From: Nemophila menziesii
Taxonomy: Eukaryota > Streptophyta > Magnoliopsida > Boraginales > Hydrophyllaceae
Direction: 5' to 3'
DNA length: 64,000 nucleotides
NCBI GenBank assembly: GCA_029959085.1
Contig: JARWIR010000001.1
Location: 69,750,899 to 69,814,898, forward strand
Positions 33,778 through 43,775 of this stretch are shown one piece after another. Within the stretch, counting starts at the first letter, position 1. Every line of letters begins with the position of its first letter. The notes beneath the pieces were generated by a model. It saw only the letters and a program-made list of their open reading frames with translations. It was not told the origin of the DNA and did no database searches. Both the position numbers and the translations under genes were made by a program.

Positions 33778-35025
33778 AGTCTAGAGTTAATACATCGAAC
33801 TTTAACGACGTTAAATAAAAGTTCTTCTCGAGAGACAACCCATGTTTTTATTGCTTTCCTAGTTTAATTTTATGTTTTTAGTGTATATTAGTGAGTTCAA
33901 ATTCGTGTTTTAGATGTATTACGTTAGAGTGTTTTTTATGTGCAGGTAACTCGAGAATTAAGATTGGGGTGAAAGAAATGTGAAAGGTCGTGCTCATAAC
34001 TTAGTCAAGCGGTATACCGCGCCTACGGAAGTATACCAAAACCATGCCAACCTGTCACCATATGTATGCCACGGGTCAAAGGTCAGAGACTTTCAGAGTT
34101 CTTGCGGTATATATGGCCATATAGGTAGTATACCATGCCATGATATACCGTGGAGCAAGACTTGACATGGTTTACAAAGGTCAAAGTCAAAAGAAAGAAC
34201 GCGTGTATACCACACCATAGAGGCAGTATACTGCCACGTGACATGGGGTCATGACGAGTCCAACCTGGTCATGAGTAAGAAAAGCTTCAGCACGAGAGGT
34301 CAACGGTCCACGAAGTCAGAACCATCAAGACCTGGGAGCGGTATACAGCGCCATAATGCGAGAAAGTCAACAAAATAGGTTAAGTGTTCTTTATTTACAC
34401 ATTAACATCAAACCCTAGCCTCTTTTTTCTTCCCCAACCACCAAAATTCCATTGAAACACATTTGAAAGCTTGATAAAGCCTTCAACAACACACCAAAAC
34501 ACCACAAAATCTTCCACACATCTTCCATAAACAAATAATCTTCACTCAATCCATTCCATAACAACATAAACCACCAAAGATGATCAAGTCTTCAAAAATT
34601 CTTCATTCTTCTTCACACTCCACCATTAAAAGAAGATTGTATTTTCCTTCATCCTTTATCAACCACATTCCTACCACCATTAAATATACTATTACACACA
34701 ACAACCCAAATAAACACCATCCATTCAAGTTAAAGAGCTTAAACTCATACTTGGTGCATCTTTGAGTTGTGAGTTAGTTGAGATGACGAGAAGAACATAT
34801 ATAGTGATTACAAGAGGAAGGTACAAGGCATGACGATGCTTAAAATGCAAATGGAATAAAATTAACATAAGACTCGGAAGGATCTAGGTTCAGAATGGTC
34901 AAGAATGGTGGAAAGTGGGTGGAAAGTGGGTGGAAACCCTTGTCTTCTTCTATTGTGAACTTGTCTAGGTTAAGATTAATAGGTACATTATTCAAATTCT
35001 ACATCTATTCCCTATATTATACACT
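33778..35025 (+). mobile_element. 3' region of element A with palindromic repeats
   Basis: It opens with aactttaacgacgttaaa, as in C (27430) and F (35925, reversed). Palindrome-type cores (gcggtataccgc at 34010, cggtatata at 34105, gtgtatacc at 34203, gcggtatac at 34339) recur at about 95-135 bp spacing. A C/A-rich aaaccctagcctc stretch at 34410 parallels C at 28030. No 3' LTR for element A is found; it stops near 35025, where reversed element F begins. Short frames here have no recognisable domain. Confidence 0.65.
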
Positions 35026-35990
35026 ATTCTTTTTTTAACGTTTTTTATAAAAAGAAAATTTAAACATAAAATTAGGAATGAGGAAAACATATCCCCACCC
35101 TCAACTCAAAACAGAGTCGTGTCCACATGACTCGAAAAGACTCAAAAAAATAAAAATTTAAAAACATGCACATAACACATACTTAACAAGAAAGGGAAAA
35201 GTACTCACCTTTCCGAGAATTGCTCAAACCCCAAGTTTGGGATTAACGTCCTTGACCCGTGAAGATGCACTTAAACACCCCCTTGGGTTTATCCTAGGGG
35301 TGAGTTAAGCTTGATTCATTTCTTGTTAGTAAAATTTTTACCAACGGAAGTTGTAGACATTTTCCTAAACTTTTGGTGGCCTCCTGAATACGTGAAATTA
35401 GAGCTTGTACGCAAAAGTTATGCTCCCCCAAAGACAGCTCCCAGAAACCAATTTTGTACCTTTTTATTGTCTCCTTCGTGGCTTTGCGGTACACCGCAGA
35501 ATAACGGTATACCGTTGGATACTGTGCCCTTGTACCGTGTCACGGTCGTCGCAAATGTAGACGCGGGTGCAGCTGCGGTATTGCCACCCGTTGGGAGCGA
35601 TATACTTCTTGAATTGTGTGACCTTTTTGACTTTTTTTGTATTGCACATACCGCCACAACAACTGAGAGGTTAACTGCCCCAAAGCGTGGTATACCGTTT
35701 GTAACAGTCGTAAGCCTCGTTTTCTCCTCACATTTGACCCCAAACTTAAATTTTGCAACACCTATACATTAAAAACACTAGTTCCCTTCTCAATAAATAT
35801 ACTAAACACTTAAACCACATAAAACTAAGCTAATACAAAGTACTAAAACAAAATCTAAAATACTAGTAATAACAATGCAATAAACTAATATACAAACGGG
35901 GTTTCACCCTTATTGGCTTTTGTTTAACGTCGTTGAACTCGACGGTTTACCTCAAGTTAGTTTTTTTACAACTTATATATTCGTACCAAA
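35026..35990 (-). mobile_element. Athila-like 3' region fragment (element F)
   Basis: On the minus strand, the end-of-pol block gaggtaaaccgtcgag and ttcaacgacgttaaacaaaa (35955-35918) is followed by palindromic repeats (cggtataccac near 35690, cggtataccgtta and gcggtgtaccgc near 35490-35510). It then reaches the hairpin at 35114-35133 and a ggtggggatatg stretch. Same order as in B and C. It meets element A tail to tail at about 35026. No LTR remains. The 153-codon plus frame at 35311-35772 is a by-product of the repeats. Confidence 0.7.
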
Positions 35991-36335
35991 TATATTAGTT
36001 AGCACTGTCTTATATGTTTTATGATTTGAATATCAAAGTGTCATTGGGTGTCCTAGGGACCTTGTCTCTCGAGACGCTAACACATAGTTTGTTTCATATA
36101 AATGATAATCGCAATATTTAATAGTCTTTTTTTAGATATACATGGGTTCATCTTTGTATAATTCATGGATTTTTAATCGTATCAACCAAATTTTACAATT
36201 ATAATAGCAAAATATGCAACATATATTTGAAAGATTAATGATAAACGTTACCTTTTTCATGTCACTTTTTTATATATTTATTTTGATTTCATTGAATAAA
36301 GTAGATAGAAAAAAATTAATTAGGATAAAAAATTC

Positions 36336-36339
<4 letters not shown>
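35991..36339. other. Unassigned AT-rich stretch
   Basis: No gene or element end recognised. Confidence 0.4.

Positions 36340-36395
<56 letters not shown>
36340..36395. repeat. (AT)n microsatellite
   Basis: Uninterrupted AT dinucleotides, about 56 bp. Confidence 0.98.
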
Positions 36396-36399
<4 letters not shown>

Positions 36400-37100
36400 G
36401 TGATAAAAAGAATGACGTTTATTCTTACTTTATATAAAATAATATTAAAAATAAAAGGACAATATCATTATTGAAAGTTTATCCAATTTTTTTTCAATAT
36501 CCAAATTTGTTAACCAACATTAAAGTTTTGGTGGAAAACATAATTTATTCTGCATTAATTATTTTAAGAGATAATTTTTAATTAATTACATTTCTATACT
36601 TTTTATTCTAAAAAAAAAAGAACAAATTATTCTTACTTACTCACAAATTATCAACTTAATCTCCAATTAAACATATTGTCATATTTACCTTCCATTATTG
36701 CTTTTATATGATTGTTTTTTTAAAATTTCCCGAATTATTATTTTTTGAAATTTATTTTTTCCGATTTATTTTTTAAACTTTTTTTTTCTGATTTTTTTTT
36801 CAAAATTCTTTTATCAGAATTTTTTCTCGAATTGTTTTTCTTGAATATTTTTTTAATTTTTTTTTAAATTTTTTTTTAAATCGAAATTTTGGGTCATGTG
36901 TTGTTATAACACACAAATATAGATTTATGTATTCTTGTAACACACAAAGTTATAAAATCGATCTAAATGATTCTCTTCTTTAACAAAAAAAAATCTCTTT
37001 ATTAATCGTATATACCCTATTTTTACTCGTTTTAACTATCTTGATATATTTTCTTTTTGTCCAACACTTTTTTGTTATTTTTGTGTGTTTATGTTTTACG
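36396..37100. other. AT-rich stretch left of the minisatellite, no gene
   Basis: Mostly T- and A-rich. 36630-36700 (caacttaatctccaattaaac) resembles, in reverse, 38165-38230 (gtttaagtgggaattaagttg), so the minisatellite may sit inside an element with diverged terminal inverted repeats of roughly 60 bp. Boundaries not resolved. Confidence 0.35.
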
Positions 37101-38010
37101 GTTTCATGTGTTCCAGGTCACACAAAACTTGATTTGTTTATTCCAATTAAGTGTATTCTTGGAACACACAAATCTCAGAATTATGTATTCTTAGAACGCA
37201 CAAATATCAGATTTGTGTATTCATGGAACACACAAAACTCAAATTTGTGTATTCATAGAACATATAAAACTCGAATTTATGTATTACTGGAATACACAAA
37301 AGTTGATTTTGTTTGTACCAATTTTGTGTATTCGAGAAACACACAAAACTCATAACTGTGTATTCTTGGAACGCATAAATATCAGATTTGTGTATTCATA
37401 AACACATAAAACTCAAATTTGTGTATTCATGGAACACATAAAACTCGAATTTATGTATTCCTGAAATACACAAAACTTGATTTTATTTGTTCCAATTCAG
37501 TGTATTCCTGAAACACACAAATCTCATATTTGTGTATTTTTGGAACGCACAAATATCAGATTTGTGTATTCATAGAACACATAAAACTCAAATTTGTGTA
37601 TTCATGGAACACATAAAAATCAAATTTGTGTATTCATGGAACACATAAAACTCGAATTTATGTATTCCTGAAATACACAAAACTTGATTTTGTTTGTTCC
37701 AATTCTGTGTTTTCATGGCACATAAAACTCGAATTTATGTAATCTTGGAATACACAAAACTTGATTTTTTTTGTTCCAATTTTGTGTATTCCTGAACACA
37801 AATCTCAGAATTGTGTATTTTTGGAACGCACAAATCATATATTTGTGTATTCATGGAACACATTACACTCAAATTTGTGTATTCATGGATTAAATTCAAA
37901 TTTGTGTATTCATGGAGTACAAAAAACTCGAATTTATGTATTTCTGGAATACACAAAACTTGATTTTAGTTGTTCCAATTTTACAACACAGAAATCTCAT
38001 AATTGCGTAT
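37101..38010. repeat. TGTGTATTC minisatellite with inverted sub-motifs
   Basis: About 0.9 kb of diverged tandem units. The usual unit is about 40-45 bp and alternates ttgtgtattcatggaacaca, taaaactcgaatttatgtat and tcctggaatacacaaaactt, with a larger period of roughly 300 bp. TGTGTATTC and GAATACACA are mutual reverse complements, so each unit can fold back. Frames on both strands (for example NTQNSNLCIHRTYKTRIYV) are translations of the repeat, not a gene. Confidence 0.9.
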
Positions 38011-38290
38011 TAATGGAAAACATTAAAAAAATTCGAAAAACAAAAATTCGAGAAAAAAATTTCAAAAACAAAAATTAAAATTTCATAAAAAAATAAAAAA
38101 ATGAAAACAAATAAATAAAAATTATTATAATTAATTAATAGGTCTATGGGTATTTTTGTAATCTTCTATTTTTTTGTGTTTAAGTGGGAATTAAGTTGAA
38201 GTTGTAATTAATTGAGAATTCTTACACTCTCCGTGTAATTAACTGGGCGTTGCCCCTTATTTTAAATATTAAAATTTAATTAATCATTTT
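38011..38290. other. AT-rich flank of the minisatellite
   Basis: It includes ggtctatgggtatttttgta and a ttaagtgggaattaagttg stretch that pairs in reverse with about 36640-36665. It ends with gtgtaattaactgggcgttg, which looks like a MULE-type terminus, but no matching left end is visible. Confidence 0.35.
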
Positions 38291-39000
38291 ATGTCTTTGA
38301 AAAATATTATGGAATATTAATTCAAAAATTAATTTAATAATACGTTAGACTCAAAAATCATCTAAAATAGTTATTCAACAAAATCCGTCGGAGCTGGAAA
38401 AAAAATCAGAATAATTTAAAAAAAATCACATCGATATATTTTTATCTAATAATTGTAAAAAAAACTCGTCGGAGTTGACCACCGGAGTTGACTGGTGTTC
38501 GCCCTAATTTTTATTCTTATTTTAAAGTAAAATAAAATTATCGTCGAAGTTGACTGGCGTTGACCGCTGGTGGCAGCCAGAGTTGACTGATGGCCGCCTC
38601 GACGATTTAAAAAAATAAAATAAAAATCACACTGGAGTTGACCATTGATCGCTAGAGTTGACCGTCGTTGACTGCCGGAATTGACTATCCGGCCATTACA
38701 GTGATGATGAAATAAATAATTAATTTATTAATTATAATAAATTTAAATTAAGAAAAGGGTATTTTGGAGAAGAAAAATAGTAGTGGCCTAAATTTAAAAG
38801 AAAGATGGTAAATGAAGCCTATATTGCATGGTCTAATTTTAGAAGAAATATGTATGTTTAGGCATAAAAATGGAATTACCCCTTGAAAAATATTACGGAT
38901 TATTAATTCAAAAGATTAGTGTAATAATAAGTTAGACTTAAAACATCATCTTAAATAGTCAATTATCTAAAATACCATATTAAAATTGATATTGATGAAT
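38291..39000. repeat. About 100-bp direct repeat flanking GGAGTTGAC-rich sequence
   Basis: tttgaaaaatattatggaat through a ttagactcaaaaatcatcta-like block (38296-38365) recurs at about 38883-38960 with small changes. Between them 38380-38700 carries at least seven copies of a ggagttgac or gagttgact word spaced irregularly, among gccgcc and gtcgg words. The arrangement suggests an insertion or a local duplication; no coding region. Confidence 0.6.
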
Positions 39001-39134
39001 AGATCATATATAAAATGATATTAACTAAAAATAATCATAGAAAACAATTTAGTTTAACAATTAATATTTTTTCAAAAGACGATTTTTAAATATATGTTTT
39101 TTTCTTAATTTTTATTTATGATTTAAGTTTTTTA

Positions 39135-39850
39135 ATTTTTTTTGTTTCAAAGGGATCACAGAGAAGGGTCAAAAATTTTTTGGTCTTGTAAAAAAATCCC
39201 ATCTCAATCTAAGGAAAAAGATGTGACAAATCTGATTCCAATATAAGAATGAATATGTGACATTTTATCTCAATTTTGGTGAGAAATCTAGTCACAGAGT
39301 TGATGGGACAAATCCCATCACATACACAATTCAACAAAAAAAAAATTAATTATTACATATTAATTGATGGGACAAACTCCATAAAACAATTTAAGTTAAC
39401 AATTAATATTTCTTTAATTAAAAGATGTTTTTTCTTAAAAAAATTAATTTATTATTATTATTTTAATAATTGATTTTTTTCCGTTTCAAAAGGGATTGTA
39501 GAGAAGGGTCAAATTTTTTTGGATCTTGTAGAAAAATATCATCGCAATCTCAAAAAAGAGATGTGACAAATCCGATCTCAATATTAGAATGGACATATTA
39601 GAGTTGATGGGACAAATACACAATCAATACATATTAATTGATATAACAACGTCCATCTCAGAGTTGATGAGACAAATTCCATCTCAGAGTGATAGAACAA
39701 ATCTCGTCACATATACAATTTTTTTAACTTTTTTCAATTATTACATATTATTAGTGAGATAAATCACATCTCAATAGAACAAAAAATAATTTCATCTTGA
39801 AGTTGATGGTACAATCTCATCACATGCACAACTAAAAAAAATTGCTTTTT
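39135..39850. repeat. Tandemly duplicated about 330-bp segment
   Basis: caaagggatcacagagaagg (39145) and caaaagggattgtagagaag (39485) start two aligned segments, each followed by atctcaatct, gatgtgacaaatc and gagttgatgggacaaa. The words gatgggacaaatcccatc are themselves palindromic. A DNA transposon interior (CACTA-like) is possible but no ends are seen. The rest to 40050 is A/T-rich. Confidence 0.6.
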
Positions 39851-40052
39851 CAGTTAAAAAAAATTTGTGCATCAAATTTAGAAAAATTATAAATGAAAAA
39901 TTACCATTTTCAATTATTAAGAGTTAAAAGTAAATTTAAAAAAAATTATTTTTTATAAAAAAATTTGATTTATTTTTAAAAAAAGTTTTAAAATTTTTTT
40001 TTTTTAAAAAAAAGAAAAATATTAAGTTAAATTTAAGGTTGAATGAGACATA

Positions 40053-41268
40053 GGGTCTTGGAGACAGATTTTATTCTTTATAAGGAGGGGAATAAATCTT
40101 AATTCTTCCAAAGGATCTCAAGGATGACCAAATACTAAAATACTCTTATTAACACTAAAGGACAAAAAGAGTGATGTCACTATTCATCTCTCTTTACTAC
40201 ACACCTACCACCGACTTACGACCACCGACCTCCGACCACCTGTCACTGGAACCGAAAAAACATAGAGTGTCTGATAAATTTGATGAGTACTCCGGTAAAT
40301 TTGAAGAGTACTCCGATAAATTTGAGGACTACTCCGATAAATTTGATGAATACTCTGACAAAATTTGATGAGTTTATATAAGAATAATGAGTATTATTAA
40401 AAAAAACATAGATTATTGAAAAATGCTAACAAATACAGAGTATCATTTTTATCACAAAGTAGAAACAATAAAAAATGTAAAAGTCTAACTATTTTGACCA
40501 CATTTGGTTTGACCAGATCTAAACAAAAAAAAACATTTGAGCTTCTTTTTCTAACAACCATGGAGATGAGCAGACCAGATCCGGTTAGAAGCTCCGGCAT
40601 CAAGACCAGATTCGTCTTCAAGGTTCGTGACCAAGATCTCTCTCTTCCCAGAGACGAGATGGGGATCTTCTTTGCCGCCATTAATGGAGCTCCGTCATCG
40701 AGACTTATGCGAAGCAGGACAAGAACACCGCTGCGAGAGTAGATCTTGTGCTAGCATGGACTCTCATGCAACTCCGACCATGGAAGCTGCTCGAAGACGA
40801 TGCATCTCAGGAACAGATATGTCACTGATTAGCGAGCTTCTCTGTTTCGTTTCTTCGCCGGAGGTGAGCTGCCATGGAAAACTGCCATTCACACATCAGA
40901 TCGAACGGTTCTCTGGAGGTGACTAGTGAGTAATGGCGGAAGTGAGGAGGCTCAGGCGAGCTGGTGGTGACTGTTGAGGATGGCGGTAATGAGAAGGCTC
41001 AGGCAAGCTGCTGGTGGCTCCGAGCTTCGCATCCATGGTGGACAAAGAAGATTGCTTTCTTTGGGAGGAAGGAGGAGAGATAAACTAAATCTGAAAAATA
41101 GAATTTTAGGGTAGTATATATAGTAATAAAAAAAAAGAAAGGGGGTATAACAGGAATCGGGTTTTTGGATTATAGTGTAAAAAATTAGTTGAGGTCTTTT
41201 GTAAAAAGAGAAGGAAAGTGGCGTTAGGATTGAAAAATTGGGTGTCTCTAAGACCTCTTGTGTTATAA
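40053..41268 (-). mobile_element. GAGTACTC-array TIR family, copy 2
   Basis: It has inverted termini: GGGTCTTGGAGACA at the left and TGTCTCTAAGACCTC at the right. On the minus strand, the right-end leader is followed by a TATA-like actatatata, then gene-like GC-rich sequence from about 41035 to 40560 with ATGG starts and CTCGCCTGAGCC repeats. Then come agatctggtcaaaccaaa and an array of agtactcatc or ggagtact units with aaatttatc spacers (40375-40265). The gtggtcggaggtcggtggtc and gtgacatcac block follows, then the end. The 40416-40742 and 40627-40926 plus frames are not supported as genes. No clear target duplication was found. Confidence 0.68.
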
Positions 41269-41532
41269 TCTCTAAATTTAAATAGTAAATAAAAATATTA
41301 AAATAATATTACTTGTCAAAAATAATGAAATTTATATTTTAAATATTAAAAATTATTAGGTGTATTATTCCATAAATAAAATAATAAAAATATTAAAATG
41401 ATACTTTTAGCCAATCTTAATAAGATTAATATTATTGTAAAAAAAATTAACATTATAGATATCAATTTTTTAGTAATACTAGATATTATCTTAAATATAT
41501 TATTTTTTATTAACTTTTTTATAAATAATATT
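41269..41532. other. AT-rich stretch, no gene
   Basis: Nothing recognised. Confidence 0.4.
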
Positions 41533-41706
41533 GGATATCATCTAAAAAGGTATCATCTAAACATCACCTATAATGTGACAGTTAGACGGTCTAATCATGA
41601 ATTTTCTTTTTTCAGATTTATTTTTTTCTCTCTCCTGCATGATTAGACCACCTAATCACCACATCATAGGTAATCTTTAGGTGATATCTTTTTGGGTGAT
41701 ACCCGA
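41533..41706. mobile_element. Foldback MITE upstream of the MCTP gene
   Basis: The two arms of about 65 bp are inverted copies: ggatatcatctaaaaaggta...cggtctaatcatg on the left and catgattagaccacctaatc...gatatctttttgggtgatac on the right. Only about 30 bp lies between the arms. No transposase; superfamily not assigned because no clear target duplication is seen. It sits about 320 bp upstream of the putative TATA box. Confidence 0.7.
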
Positions 41707-42027
41707 CTTTATTTATATTTAATTATCTTTTAGATAGATTTTAAATGGATTTATTATATGATTTCTTTTTCATGATTTATTATTTAATTTCTATTTTATG
41801 ATTGGTCTATATTAGACGATAAAAAAGAGGTGATATTCAATATTACTTTAAAATTTATTATAATGATTTTTTTGATTTTAAATATTATTGTATTGAAAGC
41901 TTTTCTTTTTCAAAAACTTTATCTTCTTCCTTCTATATTTTGTTGGTCAAACCTTACAGTCTCCATTTAGAAGATCTCGTTATTGTCTCTTCACTTAAGA
42001 CAGCAACTCTCTCTTTCTTTCTCTCAT
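41707..42027 (+). promoter_or_regulatory. Upstream region of the MCTP gene
   Basis: AT-rich sequence between the foldback MITE and the TATA box. A CT-rich stretch (about 42005-42026) lies just upstream of the TATA box. No specific operator can be assigned. Confidence 0.4.
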
Positions 42028-42034
42028 TATATAT
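42028..42034 (+). promoter_or_regulatory. Putative TATA box of the MCTP gene
   Basis: TATATAT preceded by a CT-rich stretch (ctctctctttctttctctca) and followed about 30 bp later by a likely leader start near 42060. The assignment rests on position and context only. Confidence 0.5.
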
Positions 42035-42169
42035 GCATATGATATTCTCACTTCTTGAACGAGGAAGCATTTATACGCAGCCACCATTGCCGTTTCTGCA
42101 TTAACTTCCCTTTTTCCAGTTTGGATTCCGCAAAACAAGACTCCCATTTCCCACCACTCTCAAGTTCTT

Positions 42170-42330
42170 GAAGAAATGATGCAAAAATCTGACGATTCAA
42201 GTCAAATTTCTCATGGGTATTTCCATTTTTTTTCTTCTTCTTGTTTTGGAAGAAATGTCAAAAAAATATGATAATTCAAGTAAATTTTTTCATATGGGTA
42301 TTTCCAGTTTTTCTTCTTCTAGTTTTAAAT
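42170..42330 (+). repeat. Tandem duplication across the 5' UTR splice donor
   Basis: Two units of about 80 bp begin gaagaaatg (42170 and 42249) and run through a gattcaagt word and a [tc]atgggtatttcca word to a ttcttcttct stretch. Each holds a GGGTAT donor-like site (GT at 42217 and at 42298). The second copy carries small changes. Confidence 0.85.
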
Positions 42331-43757
42331 TGTCAACTTCTATTAACATTTAAAACACCATTTTGCTAAAAGATCTTAGCTTATATGTTAACCTACACTT
42401 TAGTTTTTCCCTCATGAGTTTTGCTTGTTATTTTTTGTTTTCTTTGTTGATTATCAAAGTTTCAAGCTATCGAGGCAGTGGGGCCTACAGCCCCTGGTCC
42501 AAGATTTCTTTTTTTTGAAACGTGAGTAAATTTTTTTTATTAGTCCCTACATATATTTTGGTCCTTAAAATTTTCTTTATAACATTTAGCCTCCTCCAGT
42601 ATAAAAAAATTGTGGAGATGCCCCCAAATCCACAGAGTTTCTATTTTAGCCTTAGGAGAAAAAAATTCTGGATCCACTCTTTTATACTAGCAGTGCAAAA
42701 TAAAAGTTTTTCTTGATAAAGATCTGTTCATTGAGTGTGTGTAATAGGTTGAATGTTCATATGTTTATTTGATTATAGGGTAAATTGCAATATCGGTACT
42801 TATGTCATGCAAAGTAGCTAAATTTAATCGCAAGTATAAAAAATGTAGTATATTAACCCCTTTGATTATATGGTGTGCAAATGATTTTGTGTACGTAACA
42901 AAAATATTTGTCCCACTAAATTTTTTTTACCCTTCCCTATATCATAAATTATTTTGGTGATGTTCAAGAGTTTTCTAACTTTTAATTAAACTAACTTAGT
43001 CTTTTAACTTTTAGTCTCACCAAAAAAAAAAACTTGGGTCCACACATTCAAAATAGAGTTGAATCTGTAAAATACAAAGGTATATATATGTGTTACTTTT
43101 TAAACCACGTGGGTAAATTTGCTATTTCTAGTAACACATGAACCATGGTGCAATTAAACTTTATAAAAGCGCTTTTCTGTTTGTAATTTTGTTGCATGCT
43201 TCTTTTACTTTAGTTTTTTACTTTTTCCTCAATTTGCTTTTTATTGCTCCGTACACCCTTTATGGATAGGATTAATCACCTTTTTAGAAGATTTTGGAGT
43301 ATGTGGTAAAAAGTTGCATGTGTCTTTACCGATAGTTAAGGAACTTTAACTTTAAGCAAATCATACAAACTTTAAAATAATTATTTGTTTAAGGTTGTAG
43401 ATCTTCTCACGAGGTGACCCATCACATGATTCATATAAAGAGTTGACTCTTTAGCTTTATGAATCTCACTCACTCTTAAGCCTTTCTTAGATCTCTCACT
43501 TTCTTGAATCTCAGTGATCGCATAAAATTGAATTTTTATTTTAAGGTGGTCTCATTTTCTTCATTAGTTATTATCACTTTTTATTTACTAATATGCTTTT
43601 TTTTCCACCAGGTTTATAAATTAACAGTAGCTTTCAACGTTCTTTTTAAAAAAGCTTGTTAGCAAAGGTATGCAATTTTTCTTAAGATTTCTTGATAAAT
43701 ATTTGTTTCAATTTTGCAAAAGTGACCCTTGCTAACACTTTTACTTTTTCTTTCAAG
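42217..43757 (+). other. Probable 5' UTR intron of the MCTP gene
   Basis: Donor GGGTATTT at 42217 (or the duplicate at 42298). The acceptor is a pyrimidine-rich ttactttttctttcaag ending at 43757, 18 bases before the first ATG of the coding region. The stretch is AT/T-rich without long frames, unlike the leader (42060-42216) and CDS. Plant MCTP genes commonly have an intronless CDS with an intron in the leader; this is inference without transcript data. Confidence 0.6.
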
Positions 43758-43775
43758 GTCCCTGAAGAGTTTACC

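Noticed and set aside
35311..35772. 153-residue plus-strand frame
   Set aside because: Crosses the palindromic repeat array of reversed element F and has no recognisable domain.
37101..38010. CRISPR-like array
   Set aside because: Plant nuclear context, units are contiguous diverged repeats without unique spacers.
40416..40926. Possible small host genes of about 100 residues
   Set aside because: Inside copy 2 of the GAGTACTC element; frames overlap in different phases and on both strands and no protein family is recognisable.
43692..43775. Upstream ATG adding 28 residues to the MCTP
   Set aside because: The added residues are encoded by T-rich sequence before a strong splice acceptor (ending 43757) and do not resemble MCTP N-termini.
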